DNA from: DASRHY01 sp035650275
GTDB lineage: Bacteria > Actinomycetota > Actinomycetes > Propionibacteriales > Kribbellaceae
DNA: 64,000 nt
Reading direction: 5' to 3'
NCBI GenBank assembly: GCA_035650275.1
Contig: DASRHY010000224.1
Span: 57,803 to 121,802 of the forward strand
The notes under the pieces: model-generated
The model's database searches: none
What the model was told of the DNA's origin: nothing
The model's input: the letters and a program-made list of their open reading frames with translations, nothing else
Made by a program: the position numbers and the translations under genes
Part shown: piece after piece, positions 57,216-64,000 of the stretch
How positions within the stretch are numbered: position 1 is the first letter of the stretch
How the letters are laid out: each line of letters starts with the position of its first letter

Positions 57216-57629
57216 ATGAACCGGGGCGACTTCGGGCACTTCCTGGCGATCACCACGCGGTGGAAGGACAACGACGTGTACGGCCACGTGAACAACGTGG
57301 AGTACTACTCATTCTTCGACACCGTGATCAACGAGTACCTGATCCGCGCCGGCGGGCTGGACATCCGCGACGGCGACGTGATCGGGCTGTGTGTCGAGTC
57401 GCAGTGCGCGTTCAAGCAGTCGCTGGCGTTCCCGGACACTGTCGACGCCGGGATGCGCGTGACCAAGCTCGGCACGTCGAGCGTGCACTACGAGATCGCC
57501 CTCTACCGCGCCGGAGCCGACGATCCCGCCGCGCTCGGCCGCTTCGTGCACGTCTTCGTGAACCGCGCGGACCGCCGCCCCACTCCGATCCCCGCGCCGC
57601 TGCGCGCCGCGCTCATCGCGCTGACCTGA
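57216..57629 (+). CDS. Acyl-CoA/ACP thioesterase, 4-HBT (hotdog) family
   Basis: Hotdog-fold thioesterase of 137 aa: ITTRWKDNDVYGHVNNVEYYSFFDTVINEYL has the conserved catalytic Asp/Asn region (DxxGHVNN, YxxxFDT). It hydrolyses acyl thioesters, perhaps releasing unsaturated fatty acids or removing inhibitory acyl-CoA. The TAGGGT -10 ends 6 nt before ATG, so its mRNA is probably leaderless. Its last 17 bases overlap the 3' end of pepN. Confidence 0.92.
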   Translation: MNRGDFGHFLAITTRWKDNDVYGHVNNVEYYSFFDTVINEYLIRAGGLDIRDGDVIGLCVESQCAFKQSLAFPDTVDAGMRVTKLGTSSVHYEIALYRAGADDPAALGRFVHVFVNRADRRPTPIPAPLRAALIALT

Positions 57630-60072
57630 CCCGCGCCGCGCGGCGGAGGTCGTCGAGCTGGTCGGACAGCGCCCGGCGCACGGCGCCGGCGAGGTCGGTA
57701 CGCCGCAGGCACGCCTCGGCAAGGCCGATGGTCGCCGGGTCGGCGGCGTACCTCGGGAACGCACGGCCGCCGAGCACCTCCGCGACGGACAGGCCACGGT
57801 CGCCCGCGGAGAGGACCTCGGTGAAGTACCGCGGCACGAACTCCGCGGTCAGGTCCTGCTGGTCCGGTTGCCAGAAGCCGTCGGCCGTCGACGCGAGCAA
57901 CGGCTTGGACAGCGCGGAGTCGCCGAACAGCAGCCGCCACGCCTGCTGCTTGGCCGCTGCCTCCGGGCGCGCGGCACGGCAGTACGCGGCCGCCTCCCGT
58001 CCGGCCGCGGACGGGTCGCGGGTGAGCTCGGTCGCGAGGTCGGACTCGGTCGCGCTTCCGATCGCCGACAGGCGGCGCAGAACCGTCCAGCGCAGCTCGG
58101 GGTCCAGCTCGGCGCCGCCCGTCACCCGGCCGGCGGCGAGCCACCCGCGCAGCTCGTCCGCGTCGGCGGTGCACTCGACCAGCTCCCGGGTCGCCGCCAC
58201 CGGCATCCCCTCGGCGCCGGGCCGGACGCCGCCGCCGCTCGCGAGCAGCTTGCGGCAGACCACGGCCAGCGCGGCCACCGCGTCTGCGTGCCGCGCCGGG
58301 TCGACGTACCGGCCGGCGACCTCGCGCCTGGCGAACCTGAGGACGAAGGCGGCAAGGCTGACGTCCGGTTCGGACGGAAGCTGGCTGCCGACCACGTCGA
58401 GGTAGTCGGCCACGGGCAGCTCGGCATCGCGGACCAGGTCCCGGGCGAGGTTCCACAGCACGGCCCGGTTGAGCGGGTCGTCGATCGTGGACAGGTACGA
58501 CGTGACGGTCTCCCAGGACCGCGGGTCCAGCCGGACCTTGAGGTAGCCGAGGTCCTGGTCGTTCGGCAGCACCAGGTCCGGCCGGGGCCCGTCCACCAGC
58601 CACGGCAGCGGACCGGTCTCGGTCTCGCCCCGCTCGCGCAGCACCAGCCGCCCGTCCCGCAGGTCGTAGCCGCCGACGAGGATCCGGTGTGGCCGCGAGC
58701 CGCCCGCCAGGACGGCGGTCGTGCCGTCGACGGTCAGCCGGAGTGTGTCGACGCCGCTGGTCCGCAGCCAGGCCTCGGTCCAGGACCGGACGTCCCGTCC
58801 ACTGGTCTCGGTCAGCGCGGCAACGAGGTCGGCCAGGGTGGCGTTCCCGAAGCGGTGCCGGGCGAAATGGTCGTTGATGGCGGCAAGGAAGTTGGCCTCG
58901 CCGACCCAGGTGACGAGCTGGCCCAGCGCGGCGGCGCCCTTGGCGTAGGAGATGCCGTCGAAGTTCGCGAGAGCGGCCGCCGCGTCGTCGATGGACTGGC
59001 CGGCGACCGGGTGTGTGGACGTGCGCTGGTCGGCGTCATACCCCCAGGCCTTGCGGATGGCGAAGGCCGTCCTGGCGGTACGGAACCCGGTGACCTCGGA
59101 GACGACCTTGTACCCCATGTACTCGGCGAACGACTCGTTCAGCCACAGGTCGTCCCACCAGCGCATGGTGACCAGGTCGCCGAACCACATGTGCGCCAGC
59201 TCGTGTGCGACGACGACCGCGCGCTGCATGCGTTCGGCGTACGTCGCCTGCCCGCGGAAGAGGAAGTTGTCGTTGAAGGTCACGCAACCCGGGTTCTCCA
59301 CCGCACCCCAGTTGAGCTCGGGCACGAACACCTGGTCGTACTTGCCGAACGCGTACCGCTCGGTGAACAGCTCGTGGTACCGGTCGAAGCTCCGTGCGGT
59401 GGTGTCGAGGATCTCCTCGGCCGCCGCGTCGAGCTGCGCGGCCAGCGATCGCCGGGCGTAGAGCCCGAGCGGGATGCCGTCGTGCGACGTACGGACCGAG
59501 TGCAGCGGCCCGCCGGCCACCGCGACCAGGTACGTGCTGACGGGTGCGGTCGGCGCGAAATCCCACCGGCCGCCGCCGACGGACGCGACGGCGGCGTTGC
59601 CGACGACCGTCCAGTGTGCCGGTGCGGTGACCCCGACGCGGACGACCGCCTTGAGGTCCGGCTGGTCGAAGCAGCCGAAGATCCGTGCCGCCTCGGCCGG
59701 TCCGCACTGCGTGTAGACGTACACCTCGCCGTCCGCCGGGTCGGTGAATCGGTGCATGCCCTCGCCGGTGTGCGTGTACCGCATGTCCGCCTCGAGCAGC
59801 AGCTCGTTGTCGGCCTGCACCCCGGTGAGCGGCAGCCGGCCGTCCCGCAGGGCCGCCGGATCCAGCTCCCGGCCGTTCAGCGCGGCGCGGTGCAGCACCG
59901 CGGGCCGGATCTCCGCGAAGGTGTCCTGCCCGGGCCTGCCGGAGAACCGGATCACGCTGCGCGAGCCGAAGATCTCGTGGCCGCGGGTCAGGTCGAGGTC
60001 GACGTCGTACGACTGGACGTCCAGCAGCGCGGCGCGGGCCTCGGCCTCGGCACGGGTCAGCGGCTTGTGCAC
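57613..60072 (-). CDS. pepN: Aminopeptidase N
   Basis: M1 zinc aminopeptidase of 819 aa (GTG 60072, GGAGGG upstream). It has the exopeptidase motif GAVENPG (GxMEN-type with Val for Met), the zinc site VVAHELAHMWFGDLVTMRWWDDLWLNESFAEYMGYK (HExxH-18-E) and the C-terminal ERAP1-like helical domain. Family length is 820-870, so complete. Cleaves neutral or basic N-terminal residues in the cytosol. It is convergent with the thioesterase gene. Confidence 0.97.
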   Translation of the reverse strand: MHKPLTRAEAEARAALLDVQSYDVDLDLTRGHEIFGSRSVIRFSGRPGQDTFAEIRPAVLHRAALNGRELDPAALRDGRLPLTGVQADNELLLEADMRYTHTGEGMHRFTDPADGEVYVYTQCGPAEAARIFGCFDQPDLKAVVRVGVTAPAHWTVVGNAAVASVGGGRWDFAPTAPVSTYLVAVAGGPLHSVRTSHDGIPLGLYARRSLAAQLDAAAEEILDTTARSFDRYHELFTERYAFGKYDQVFVPELNWGAVENPGCVTFNDNFLFRGQATYAERMQRAVVVAHELAHMWFGDLVTMRWWDDLWLNESFAEYMGYKVVSEVTGFRTARTAFAIRKAWGYDADQRTSTHPVAGQSIDDAAAALANFDGISYAKGAAALGQLVTWVGEANFLAAINDHFARHRFGNATLADLVAALTETSGRDVRSWTEAWLRTSGVDTLRLTVDGTTAVLAGGSRPHRILVGGYDLRDGRLVLRERGETETGPLPWLVDGPRPDLVLPNDQDLGYLKVRLDPRSWETVTSYLSTIDDPLNRAVLWNLARDLVRDAELPVADYLDVVGSQLPSEPDVSLAAFVLRFARREVAGRYVDPARHADAVAALAVVCRKLLASGGGVRPGAEGMPVAATRELVECTADADELRGWLAAGRVTGGAELDPELRWTVLRRLSAIGSATESDLATELTRDPSAAGREAAAYCRAARPEAAAKQQAWRLLFGDSALSKPLLASTADGFWQPDQQDLTAEFVPRYFTEVLSAGDRGLSVAEVLGGRAFPRYAADPATIGLAEACLRRTDLAGAVRRALSDQLDDLRRAARVRSAR

Positions 60073-60221
60073 GTGCCCTCCAGTCGTGGCACATGGGTGC
60101 CGTTGACTTCGTCGTTTCGCGCACACCTGTTCACAGTCTGCGACCAGTCAGGCAGTCTACGCATCGTGCGCCTGGGGTGTACGGCTCGTGAGGGCAGCGG
60201 GGGGTGACGCAAGGCGCGACG

Positions 60222-60638
60222 TCAGGCGGTGAGCAGGCCCACGCCCAGGCAGACCACGCCTGCCGCGAGGGACAGGGCGCCGAGCCACAGGATCCAGAGG
60301 AACCCGTTCGGTCCGGTGCGGTCCTTCCCGGCGGACGAGGCGAAGAACCCGCCGGACATCAGGATCGCGGCGATCGGGATCCCGCTCCGGCCGATCCACA
60401 GCGGTACGCCGGTCAGGCCGGTCGCGTCGACGTACAGCAGAGCGACCAGGCTGAGGATCACCAGCACCCCGGCGTGGGCGTGACCGGCCCGGGCGAACGC
60501 CTTCTGGAAGTCCGTCATCGGGACCTGTCCGCGCACGATCCTGGTCATGAACCAACCGCCGAACTGGATCGTCACGATGGTGAGCAGCAGGACGCCCGCG
60601 ATCGTCCGGGACTCGTTGCTCAGAGCAAGGGTTTCCAC
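60222..60638 (-). CDS. Uncharacterised four-TM membrane protein
   Basis: Protein of 138 aa from a GTG (VETLALSNESRT) preceded by AGGAG. Four hydrophobic segments: TIAGVLLLTIVTIQFGGWFM, HAGVLVILSLVALLYVDATGL, IPIAAILMSGGFFASSAG and FLWILWLGALSLAAGVVCLGVGLL. A GHAHAGVL motif in TM2 suggests a possible heme or metal ligand (inference). No family named. It is followed on the same strand by nothing until pepN (94 bp, no gene), and preceded by the DoxX gene 9 bp upstream. Confidence 0.75.
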   Translation of the reverse strand: METLALSNESRTIAGVLLLTIVTIQFGGWFMTRIVRGQVPMTDFQKAFARAGHAHAGVLVILSLVALLYVDATGLTGVPLWIGRSGIPIAAILMSGGFFASSAGKDRTGPNGFLWILWLGALSLAAGVVCLGVGLLTA

Positions 60639-60646
60639 ACGTACTC

Positions 60647-61174
60647 CTAGTGGGTCGGGACCGCGGTGCGCGGTCGTACGGTCTGCAGCGCCCGGAGCGC
60701 GGGCGTGCGGTCGGCGGACCGGGACACCCACAGTGCGACGCCGATGTACACCAGCTGTTCCGGGATCCGCTGCGCCAGCGGTGTGGCCTCGCCGCCTGCG
60801 AACGGGACGTCGGCGACGGCCGCATAGATGTTCGCCGGGATCAGCAGCACGAACAGCGCCGCCAGACCGAGGCCGGCCGCCCAGCGGGTCGCGGTGATCA
60901 CCAGGCCGATCGCGCCGAGCAGCTCCAGCAAGCCGGTCAGGTAGACCATCGCGCCGGCGAACGGCACGAACGGCGGCACCATCGCGACCAGGTCGGCGTG
61001 GTTCGGCATCACGGTGACGCTCGCCGGGACGAAGTGCGCGCTGGCGGTCAGCACCAGCATCACGGCCATCGCGTGCGCAGCGCTGGCCGCCCAGCTGCCG
61101 AACCGTCGTACGCCGAGTGCCCCGAGCAGCCGGAACCCCAGCAGGGCTACCGCGAGGACAACGAGCACAATCAT
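60647..61174 (-). CDS. DoxX family membrane protein (second)
   Basis: Protein of 175 aa with four to five TM helices. It has the DoxX-type FGSWAASAAHAMAVMLVLTASAHFVP, PFAGAMVYLTGLLELLGAIGLVITATRWAAGLGLAALFVLLIPANIYAAV and a short basic tail. Divergent from MerR across a palindromic region; co-transcribed with the downstream four-TM gene. Likely part of a stress-induced membrane redox module. Confidence 0.85.
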   Translation of the reverse strand: MIVLVVLAVALLGFRLLGALGVRRFGSWAASAAHAMAVMLVLTASAHFVPASVTVMPNHADLVAMVPPFVPFAGAMVYLTGLLELLGAIGLVITATRWAAGLGLAALFVLLIPANIYAAVADVPFAGGEATPLAQRIPEQLVYIGVALWVSRSADRTPALRALQTVRPRTAVPTH

Positions 61175-61187
61175 GGCGTATCTCCTT

Positions 61188-61231
61188 ATGGATAGTGTCA
61201 GTATCTATTTACGGATACCGCTACTATCCAT
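61188..61231. promoter_or_regulatory. MerR/DoxX divergent operator
   Basis: Nested inverted repeats ATGGATAGT (61188-61196)/ACTATCCAT (61223-61231) and GTATC (61201-61205)/GATAC (61214-61218) occupy the gap between doxX and merR. This AT-rich palindromic block is the likely binding site of the MerR protein. Confidence 0.6.
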
Positions 61232-61268
61232 CAAGATCGGGACGTACGCAAGTGAGAAAGGTGACGGG

Positions 61269-61898
61269 ATGCGAGTTGCGGAGCTGAGCCGGCTGTCCGG
61301 AGTGCCGGTGCCGACGATCAAGTTCTACCTACGCGAGGGCCTGCTGCCCGCGGGCGAGCTGACCAGCCGCAACCAGGCGAGGTACGACGACCGGCACCTG
61401 CGCCGGCTCCGGCTGATCCGGGCCATGACCGATCTCGCCCAGGTCCCGCTGGCCGGCGTCCGTGAGGTGCTCGAGGCGTTGGACTCCGACACCATGTCGA
61501 TGCACGACCGGATCGGCCACGTGCACCGGGCCATCACCCCGAGCCGCCGGCTCACCGCGGACGACAGCGCGCGGACCGCCGCGGCGACGCAGGTCGGCGA
61601 GCTGGTCGCGCGGCACGGCTGGTCGGTCGAACCGGACGCGCCGGCCCTGGCCACGCTGGTCGACACCGTCGCGATGATGCGGTCACTCGGTCAGGAGCAC
61701 CTGCTCGGGCACCTGGACGCGTACGCCGAAGCGGCCGAGCACCTCGCCACACTGGAGGTGGCGGCGGTCAGCTCCCGGCCCGACCCGGACCAGCTGGCAG
61801 AGGGCGTTGTGGTCGGGACGCTCCTCGGCGAGTCGGTCCTGGCGGCGCTCCGGCTGCTGGCCCAGGAGAACGCGTCAGCCCGGCTGCTGGGCGGCTGA
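61269..61898 (+). CDS. MerR family transcriptional regulator
   Basis: Protein of 209 aa with an N-terminal MerR HTH (RVAELSRLSGVPVPTIKFYLREGLLPAGELTSRNQARYDDRHLRRLRLIRAM), a coupling helix and a C-terminal effector domain without the Cys cluster of metal sensors. Probably senses an organic ligand. Divergent from DoxX. Its C-terminal 24 bases overlap the next convergent gene. A truncated paralogue lies at 56.1 kb. Confidence 0.92.
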   Translation: MRVAELSRLSGVPVPTIKFYLREGLLPAGELTSRNQARYDDRHLRRLRLIRAMTDLAQVPLAGVREVLEALDSDTMSMHDRIGHVHRAITPSRRLTADDSARTAAATQVGELVARHGWSVEPDAPALATLVDTVAMMRSLGQEHLLGHLDAYAEAAEHLATLEVAAVSSRPDPDQLAEGVVVGTLLGESVLAALRLLAQENASARLLGG

Positions 61899-62372
61899 CG
61901 GGAACTCGAGCACCGTGCCCGGCTGCAGCGCGTCGATCAGCAGCGCGAGCGGTTCCGCGACCTGGAGCACGCCGGTGCGTTCGACCTCGTCCGTCGCCCG
62001 CTCGGCGATCGCGGCGATCTCGGCGATGCCGCTCCGGGCCCGTTCGATGCGTTCCTCGGCCGAGCCGTGGTCCCAGGTCGCCCGGCTGAGCGCGCGGGAC
62101 GCCTCCTGGAACAGCGGCTTGGTCTGGTACGGCGCCTGCCGGGCCCGTCGCATGATGTCCCGCAGCGTCTCGATGTCCACGCCGGCCTGGTTGTAGTCCG
62201 CGATCGTGGTCAGGTTCGCGCGCAGCTCGGTGAGCTTGTCGATGGCGTACTCCAGACCGTCGATCGTGAGCCTGGCGGTCAGACACGCCTGCAACACCTT
62301 GTCGTACTCGGTGTGGAACCGCTGGTAGGACCACTGCTCCGCGTGCGGGCGCGCCATCGGGTTCCCGGTCAC
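61875..62372 (-). CDS. Uncharacterised helical cytosolic protein
   Basis: Protein of 165 aa (GTG 62372; an ATG 5 codons on is possible). It is almost entirely alpha-helical, with heptad-like stretches in LELRANLTTIADYNQAG and LSRATWDHGSAEERIERARSGIAEIAAIAERA. No signal peptide or TM helix. No family recognised; it overlaps merR at the 3' end (convergent). Confidence 0.65.
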   Translation of the reverse strand: MTGNPMARPHAEQWSYQRFHTEYDKVLQACLTARLTIDGLEYAIDKLTELRANLTTIADYNQAGVDIETLRDIMRRARQAPYQTKPLFQEASRALSRATWDHGSAEERIERARSGIAEIAAIAERATDEVERTGVLQVAEPLALLIDALQPGTVLEFPSAAQQPG

Positions 62373-62534
62373 TGCCGCCCGCCTTCGCGGTACGTCTCTC
62401 GTGGGCCGGACCCGCGGGCACGGCGTCCGAGCAGGGGGAAGCGTGTGGCCACGTCGTCGGGGCCGCCATCTGGGGTGATCGTCATCGGCTACCTGCCTGA
62501 TGCGGTGGGGCGTTCACGATCAGGATGCCAACCG

Positions 62535-62578
62535 AGGGGGGCCACTGGGGCGCTACTGGGGGCGCCACTTGGGGCGCC
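62535..62578. repeat. GC-rich imperfect tandem repeat
   Basis: About four units of GGGGCGCYACT-like 11-12 bp lie in the 275-bp gap between the helical protein and the ino1 hairpin. It resembles the 12-bp tandem at 9.96 kb in composition and position (intergenic). The rest of the gap holds no recognisable gene. Confidence 0.6.
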
Positions 62579-62591
62579 TCTCGACAGCCGA

Positions 62592-62627
62592 ACGCGGCGC
62601 CCGGACAGACCTGCCCGGGCGCCGCGT
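62592..62627 (-). terminator. Terminator hairpin after the inositol phosphate synthase gene
   Basis: Perfect 13-bp stem (62592-62604 with 62615-62627; arm ACGCGGCGCCCGG) and 10-nt loop, beginning 21 bp after the ino1 stop on the minus strand. No T-tract, as often in high-GC actinobacteria. Confidence 0.65.
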
Positions 62628-62647
62628 CGACCAATGGTCCAGTGGTA

Positions 62648-63727
62648 CTAGCGCTCGACCTCGCCGCGGATGAACTTCTCCACCAGGTCGCGGCAGACGT
62701 CGTCGGCGTACTGCTCCGGCGGCGACTTCATGAAGTACGACGACGCGGACAGGATCGGGCCGCCGATACCGCGGTCCTTGGCGATCTTCGCCGCGCGGAT
62801 CGCGTCGATGATGATGCCCGCCGAGTTCGGTGAGTCCCAGACCTCGAGCTTGTACTCAAGGCTGACCGGCGAGTCGCCGAAGTTGCGGCCCTCGAGCCGG
62901 ATGAACGCCCACTTGCGGTCGTCCAGCCAGGCCACGTAGTCGGACGGGCCGATGTGCACGTTGCGCTCGTCGATCTCGTCCCGCAGTTGCGAGGTGACCG
63001 ACTGGGTCTTGCTGATCTTCTTGGACTCCAGGCGCTCCCGCTCGAGCATGTTCTTGAAGTCCATGTTGCCGCCGACGTTCAGCTGGTAGGTCCGGTCGAC
63101 GGTGACGCCGCGGTCCTCGAACAGCTTGGTCAGCACCCGGTGCGTGATGGTCGCGCCGATCTGCGACTTGATGTCGTCACCGACGATCGGTACGCCGGCC
63201 GCGGTGAACTTGTCCGCCCACTCCTTGGTGCCGGCGATGAACACCGGCAGCGCGTTCACGAACGCGACACCCGCGTCGATCGCGCACTGGGCGTAGAACT
63301 TCGCCGCCTGCTCCGAACCCACCGGCAGGTAGCAGACCAGTACGTCGACCTGCGCCTCGCGGAGCGTGGCGACCACGTCGACCGGCTCGGCGTCGGACTC
63401 GGTGATGGTCTCGCGGTAGTACTTGCCCAGGCCGTCGAGGGTGTGACCGCGCTGCACGGTGACACCGGTCGGCGGCACGTCGCAGATCTTGATCGTGTTG
63501 TTCTCGCTGGCGCCGATGGCGTCGGCGAGGTCCAGTCCGACCTTCTTGCCGTCCACGTCGAAGGCGGCGACGAACTGCACGTCCCGGACGTGGTAGTCGC
63601 CGAACTGGACGTGCATCAGACCGGGGACGCGCTCCTCGGGCTTCGCGTCGCGGTAGTAGTGCACGCCCTGGACGAGCGAGCTGGCGCAGTTGCCGACGCC
63701 GACGATCGCTACGCGGATCGAGGTCAT
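62648..63727 (-). CDS. ino1: Inositol-3-phosphate synthase
   Basis: NAD-dependent enzyme of 359 aa converting glucose-6-phosphate to inositol-3-phosphate for phosphatidylinositol, mycothiol and related lipids. It has the N-terminal loop RVAIVGVGNCASSLVQGVHYY, AFDVDGKKVGLDLADAI, VCYLPVGSEQAAKFYAQCAIDAG, GDDIKSQIGATITHRVL and SDYVAWLDDRKWAFIRLEGRNFGDSPVSLEYKLEVWDSPNSAG, all diagnostic of actinobacterial Ino1. Coupled by an ATGA overlap to the upstream PadR gene. Confidence 0.97.
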   Translation of the reverse strand: MTSIRVAIVGVGNCASSLVQGVHYYRDAKPEERVPGLMHVQFGDYHVRDVQFVAAFDVDGKKVGLDLADAIGASENNTIKICDVPPTGVTVQRGHTLDGLGKYYRETITESDAEPVDVVATLREAQVDVLVCYLPVGSEQAAKFYAQCAIDAGVAFVNALPVFIAGTKEWADKFTAAGVPIVGDDIKSQIGATITHRVLTKLFEDRGVTVDRTYQLNVGGNMDFKNMLERERLESKKISKTQSVTSQLRDEIDERNVHIGPSDYVAWLDDRKWAFIRLEGRNFGDSPVSLEYKLEVWDSPNSAGIIIDAIRAAKIAKDRGIGGPILSASSYFMKSPPEQYADDVCRDLVEKFIRGEVER

Positions 63728-64000
63728 CTGGAATCTCCTTGGGTAGGCGGTTGGTGCTGGTCAGGGGGCCGCTGTTGCCGCCGCTCGCCGTCGATCAGCT
63801 CGTTCAGCCAGCGGACCTCGCGCTCGGCCGACTCCAGGCCGTGCCGTTGCAGCTCGAGGGTGTAGGCGTCGACTCGCTCCGCCGTCCGGCTCATCGCCGC
63901 CCGGAAGTTGGCCAGCCGCTCCTCCATCCGGGCCCTGCGGCCCTCGAGGATGCGCAACCGGGTGGCCGGGTCGGTCCGGCCGAAGAACGAGAAGCGGACG
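63724..64000 (-). CDS. PadR family regulator, C-terminal part (cut by window edge)
   Basis: Open to the right edge. The visible residues (VRFSFFGRTDPATRLRILEG... AMSRTAERVDAYTLELQRHGLESAEREVRWLNELIDGERRQ) form the long C-terminal helical domain of PadR subfamily-1 proteins. Its TGA overlaps the ino1 ATG. PadR-ino1 pairing is common in actinobacteria, so it probably regulates inositol synthesis. The HTH is beyond the window. Confidence 0.75.
   Translation of the reverse strand, partial: VRFSFFGRTDPATRLRILEGRRARMEERLANFRAAMSRTAERVDAYTLELQRHGLESAEREVRWLNELIDGERRQQRPPDQHQPPTQGDSR

Noticed and set aside
57868..60207. A 779-codon forward frame
   Set aside because: Lies antisense to pepN, whose HExxH and GAVEN motifs are clear; composition is that of a GC-rich shadow frame.
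1..64000. Transfer RNA or ribosomal RNA genes
   Set aside because: No T-loop/anticodon arrangement or rRNA-like stretch was seen on either strand; almost all sequence is occupied by protein genes.

Overview
The window is GC-rich (about 70%) actinobacterial chromosome from next to the replication origin. The genes yidC, khpB/jag, rsmG, parA, parB, then cwlM, trxA, trxB, an anti-sigma factor, sigM, a pseudokinase, murJ, a large secreted/TM protein and the CCA-adding enzyme follow the order of the Mycobacterium tuberculosis Rv3921c to Rv3907c block. Two perfect 14-bp parS sites confirm the position. The overall gene set suggests Propionibacteriales, probably Kribbella or a relative. That taxonomic guess is inference from gene content, not from a marker gene. 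I saw no tRNA, rRNA, prophage, insertion sequence or CRISPR array.

Layout. 1-5.1 kb: membrane insertion (yidC), RNA binding (khpB), 16S rRNA methylation (rsmG) and chromosome segregation (parAB with parS in coding sequence). 5.2-15.9 kb: an insertion relative to the mycobacterial order, with DUF3817 and SURF1 membrane proteins, a D-Ala-D-Ala ligase homologue, an aminotransferase, a GNAT enzyme, a PadR-regulated MMPL exporter and two divergent citrate synthase-like genes, one carrying a DNA-binding domain. 15.9-27.3 kb: the cell-wall and redox block (cwlM, trxAB, sigM with its anti-sigma factor, pseudokinase, murJ, DUF6049-like protein, CCA tRNA nucleotidyltransferase). 27.3-35.3 kb: two membrane proteins, a MoxR-type ATPase/VWA pair and two divergent amidases.

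35.2-40.5 kb: a TetR gene divergent from a tightly coupled operon of acyl-CoA dehydrogenase, SDR, APH-like kinase, histidine phosphatase and SDR. It resembles split versions of eukaryotic ACAD10/11 and the LvaA kinase of levulinate catabolism, so it may degrade hydroxy fatty acids through a phosphorylated acyl-CoA. 40.5-42.8 kb: an LLM flavin/F420 oxidoreductase, a ketopantoate reductase-like gene and a tiny repeat protein. 42.8-50.0 kb: a two-component system divergent from a lipoprotein, peptidoglycan-binding adaptor and MacB-like ABC exporter. 50-54.7 kb: an STAND/LuxR regulator divergent from DoxX and an FAD oxidoreductase. 54.7-57.6 kb: an MFS transporter, a perfect hairpin element beside a MerR gene remnant, and a divergent acyl-ACP desaturase/thioesterase pair with a 35-bp operator. 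57.6-64 kb: aminopeptidase N, a membrane protein, DoxX, MerR, a conserved small cytosolic protein, inositol-3-phosphate synthase and the edge of a PadR gene.

Recurrent themes are translational coupling by 1-11 bp overlaps, apparent leaderless starts (TANNNT 6-8 nt before ATG/GTG), perfect palindromic operators in divergent intergenic regions, and a 51-bp repeat family at 40.5, 41.5 and 48.7 kb, one copy of which is read as the N-terminus of an ABC permease.
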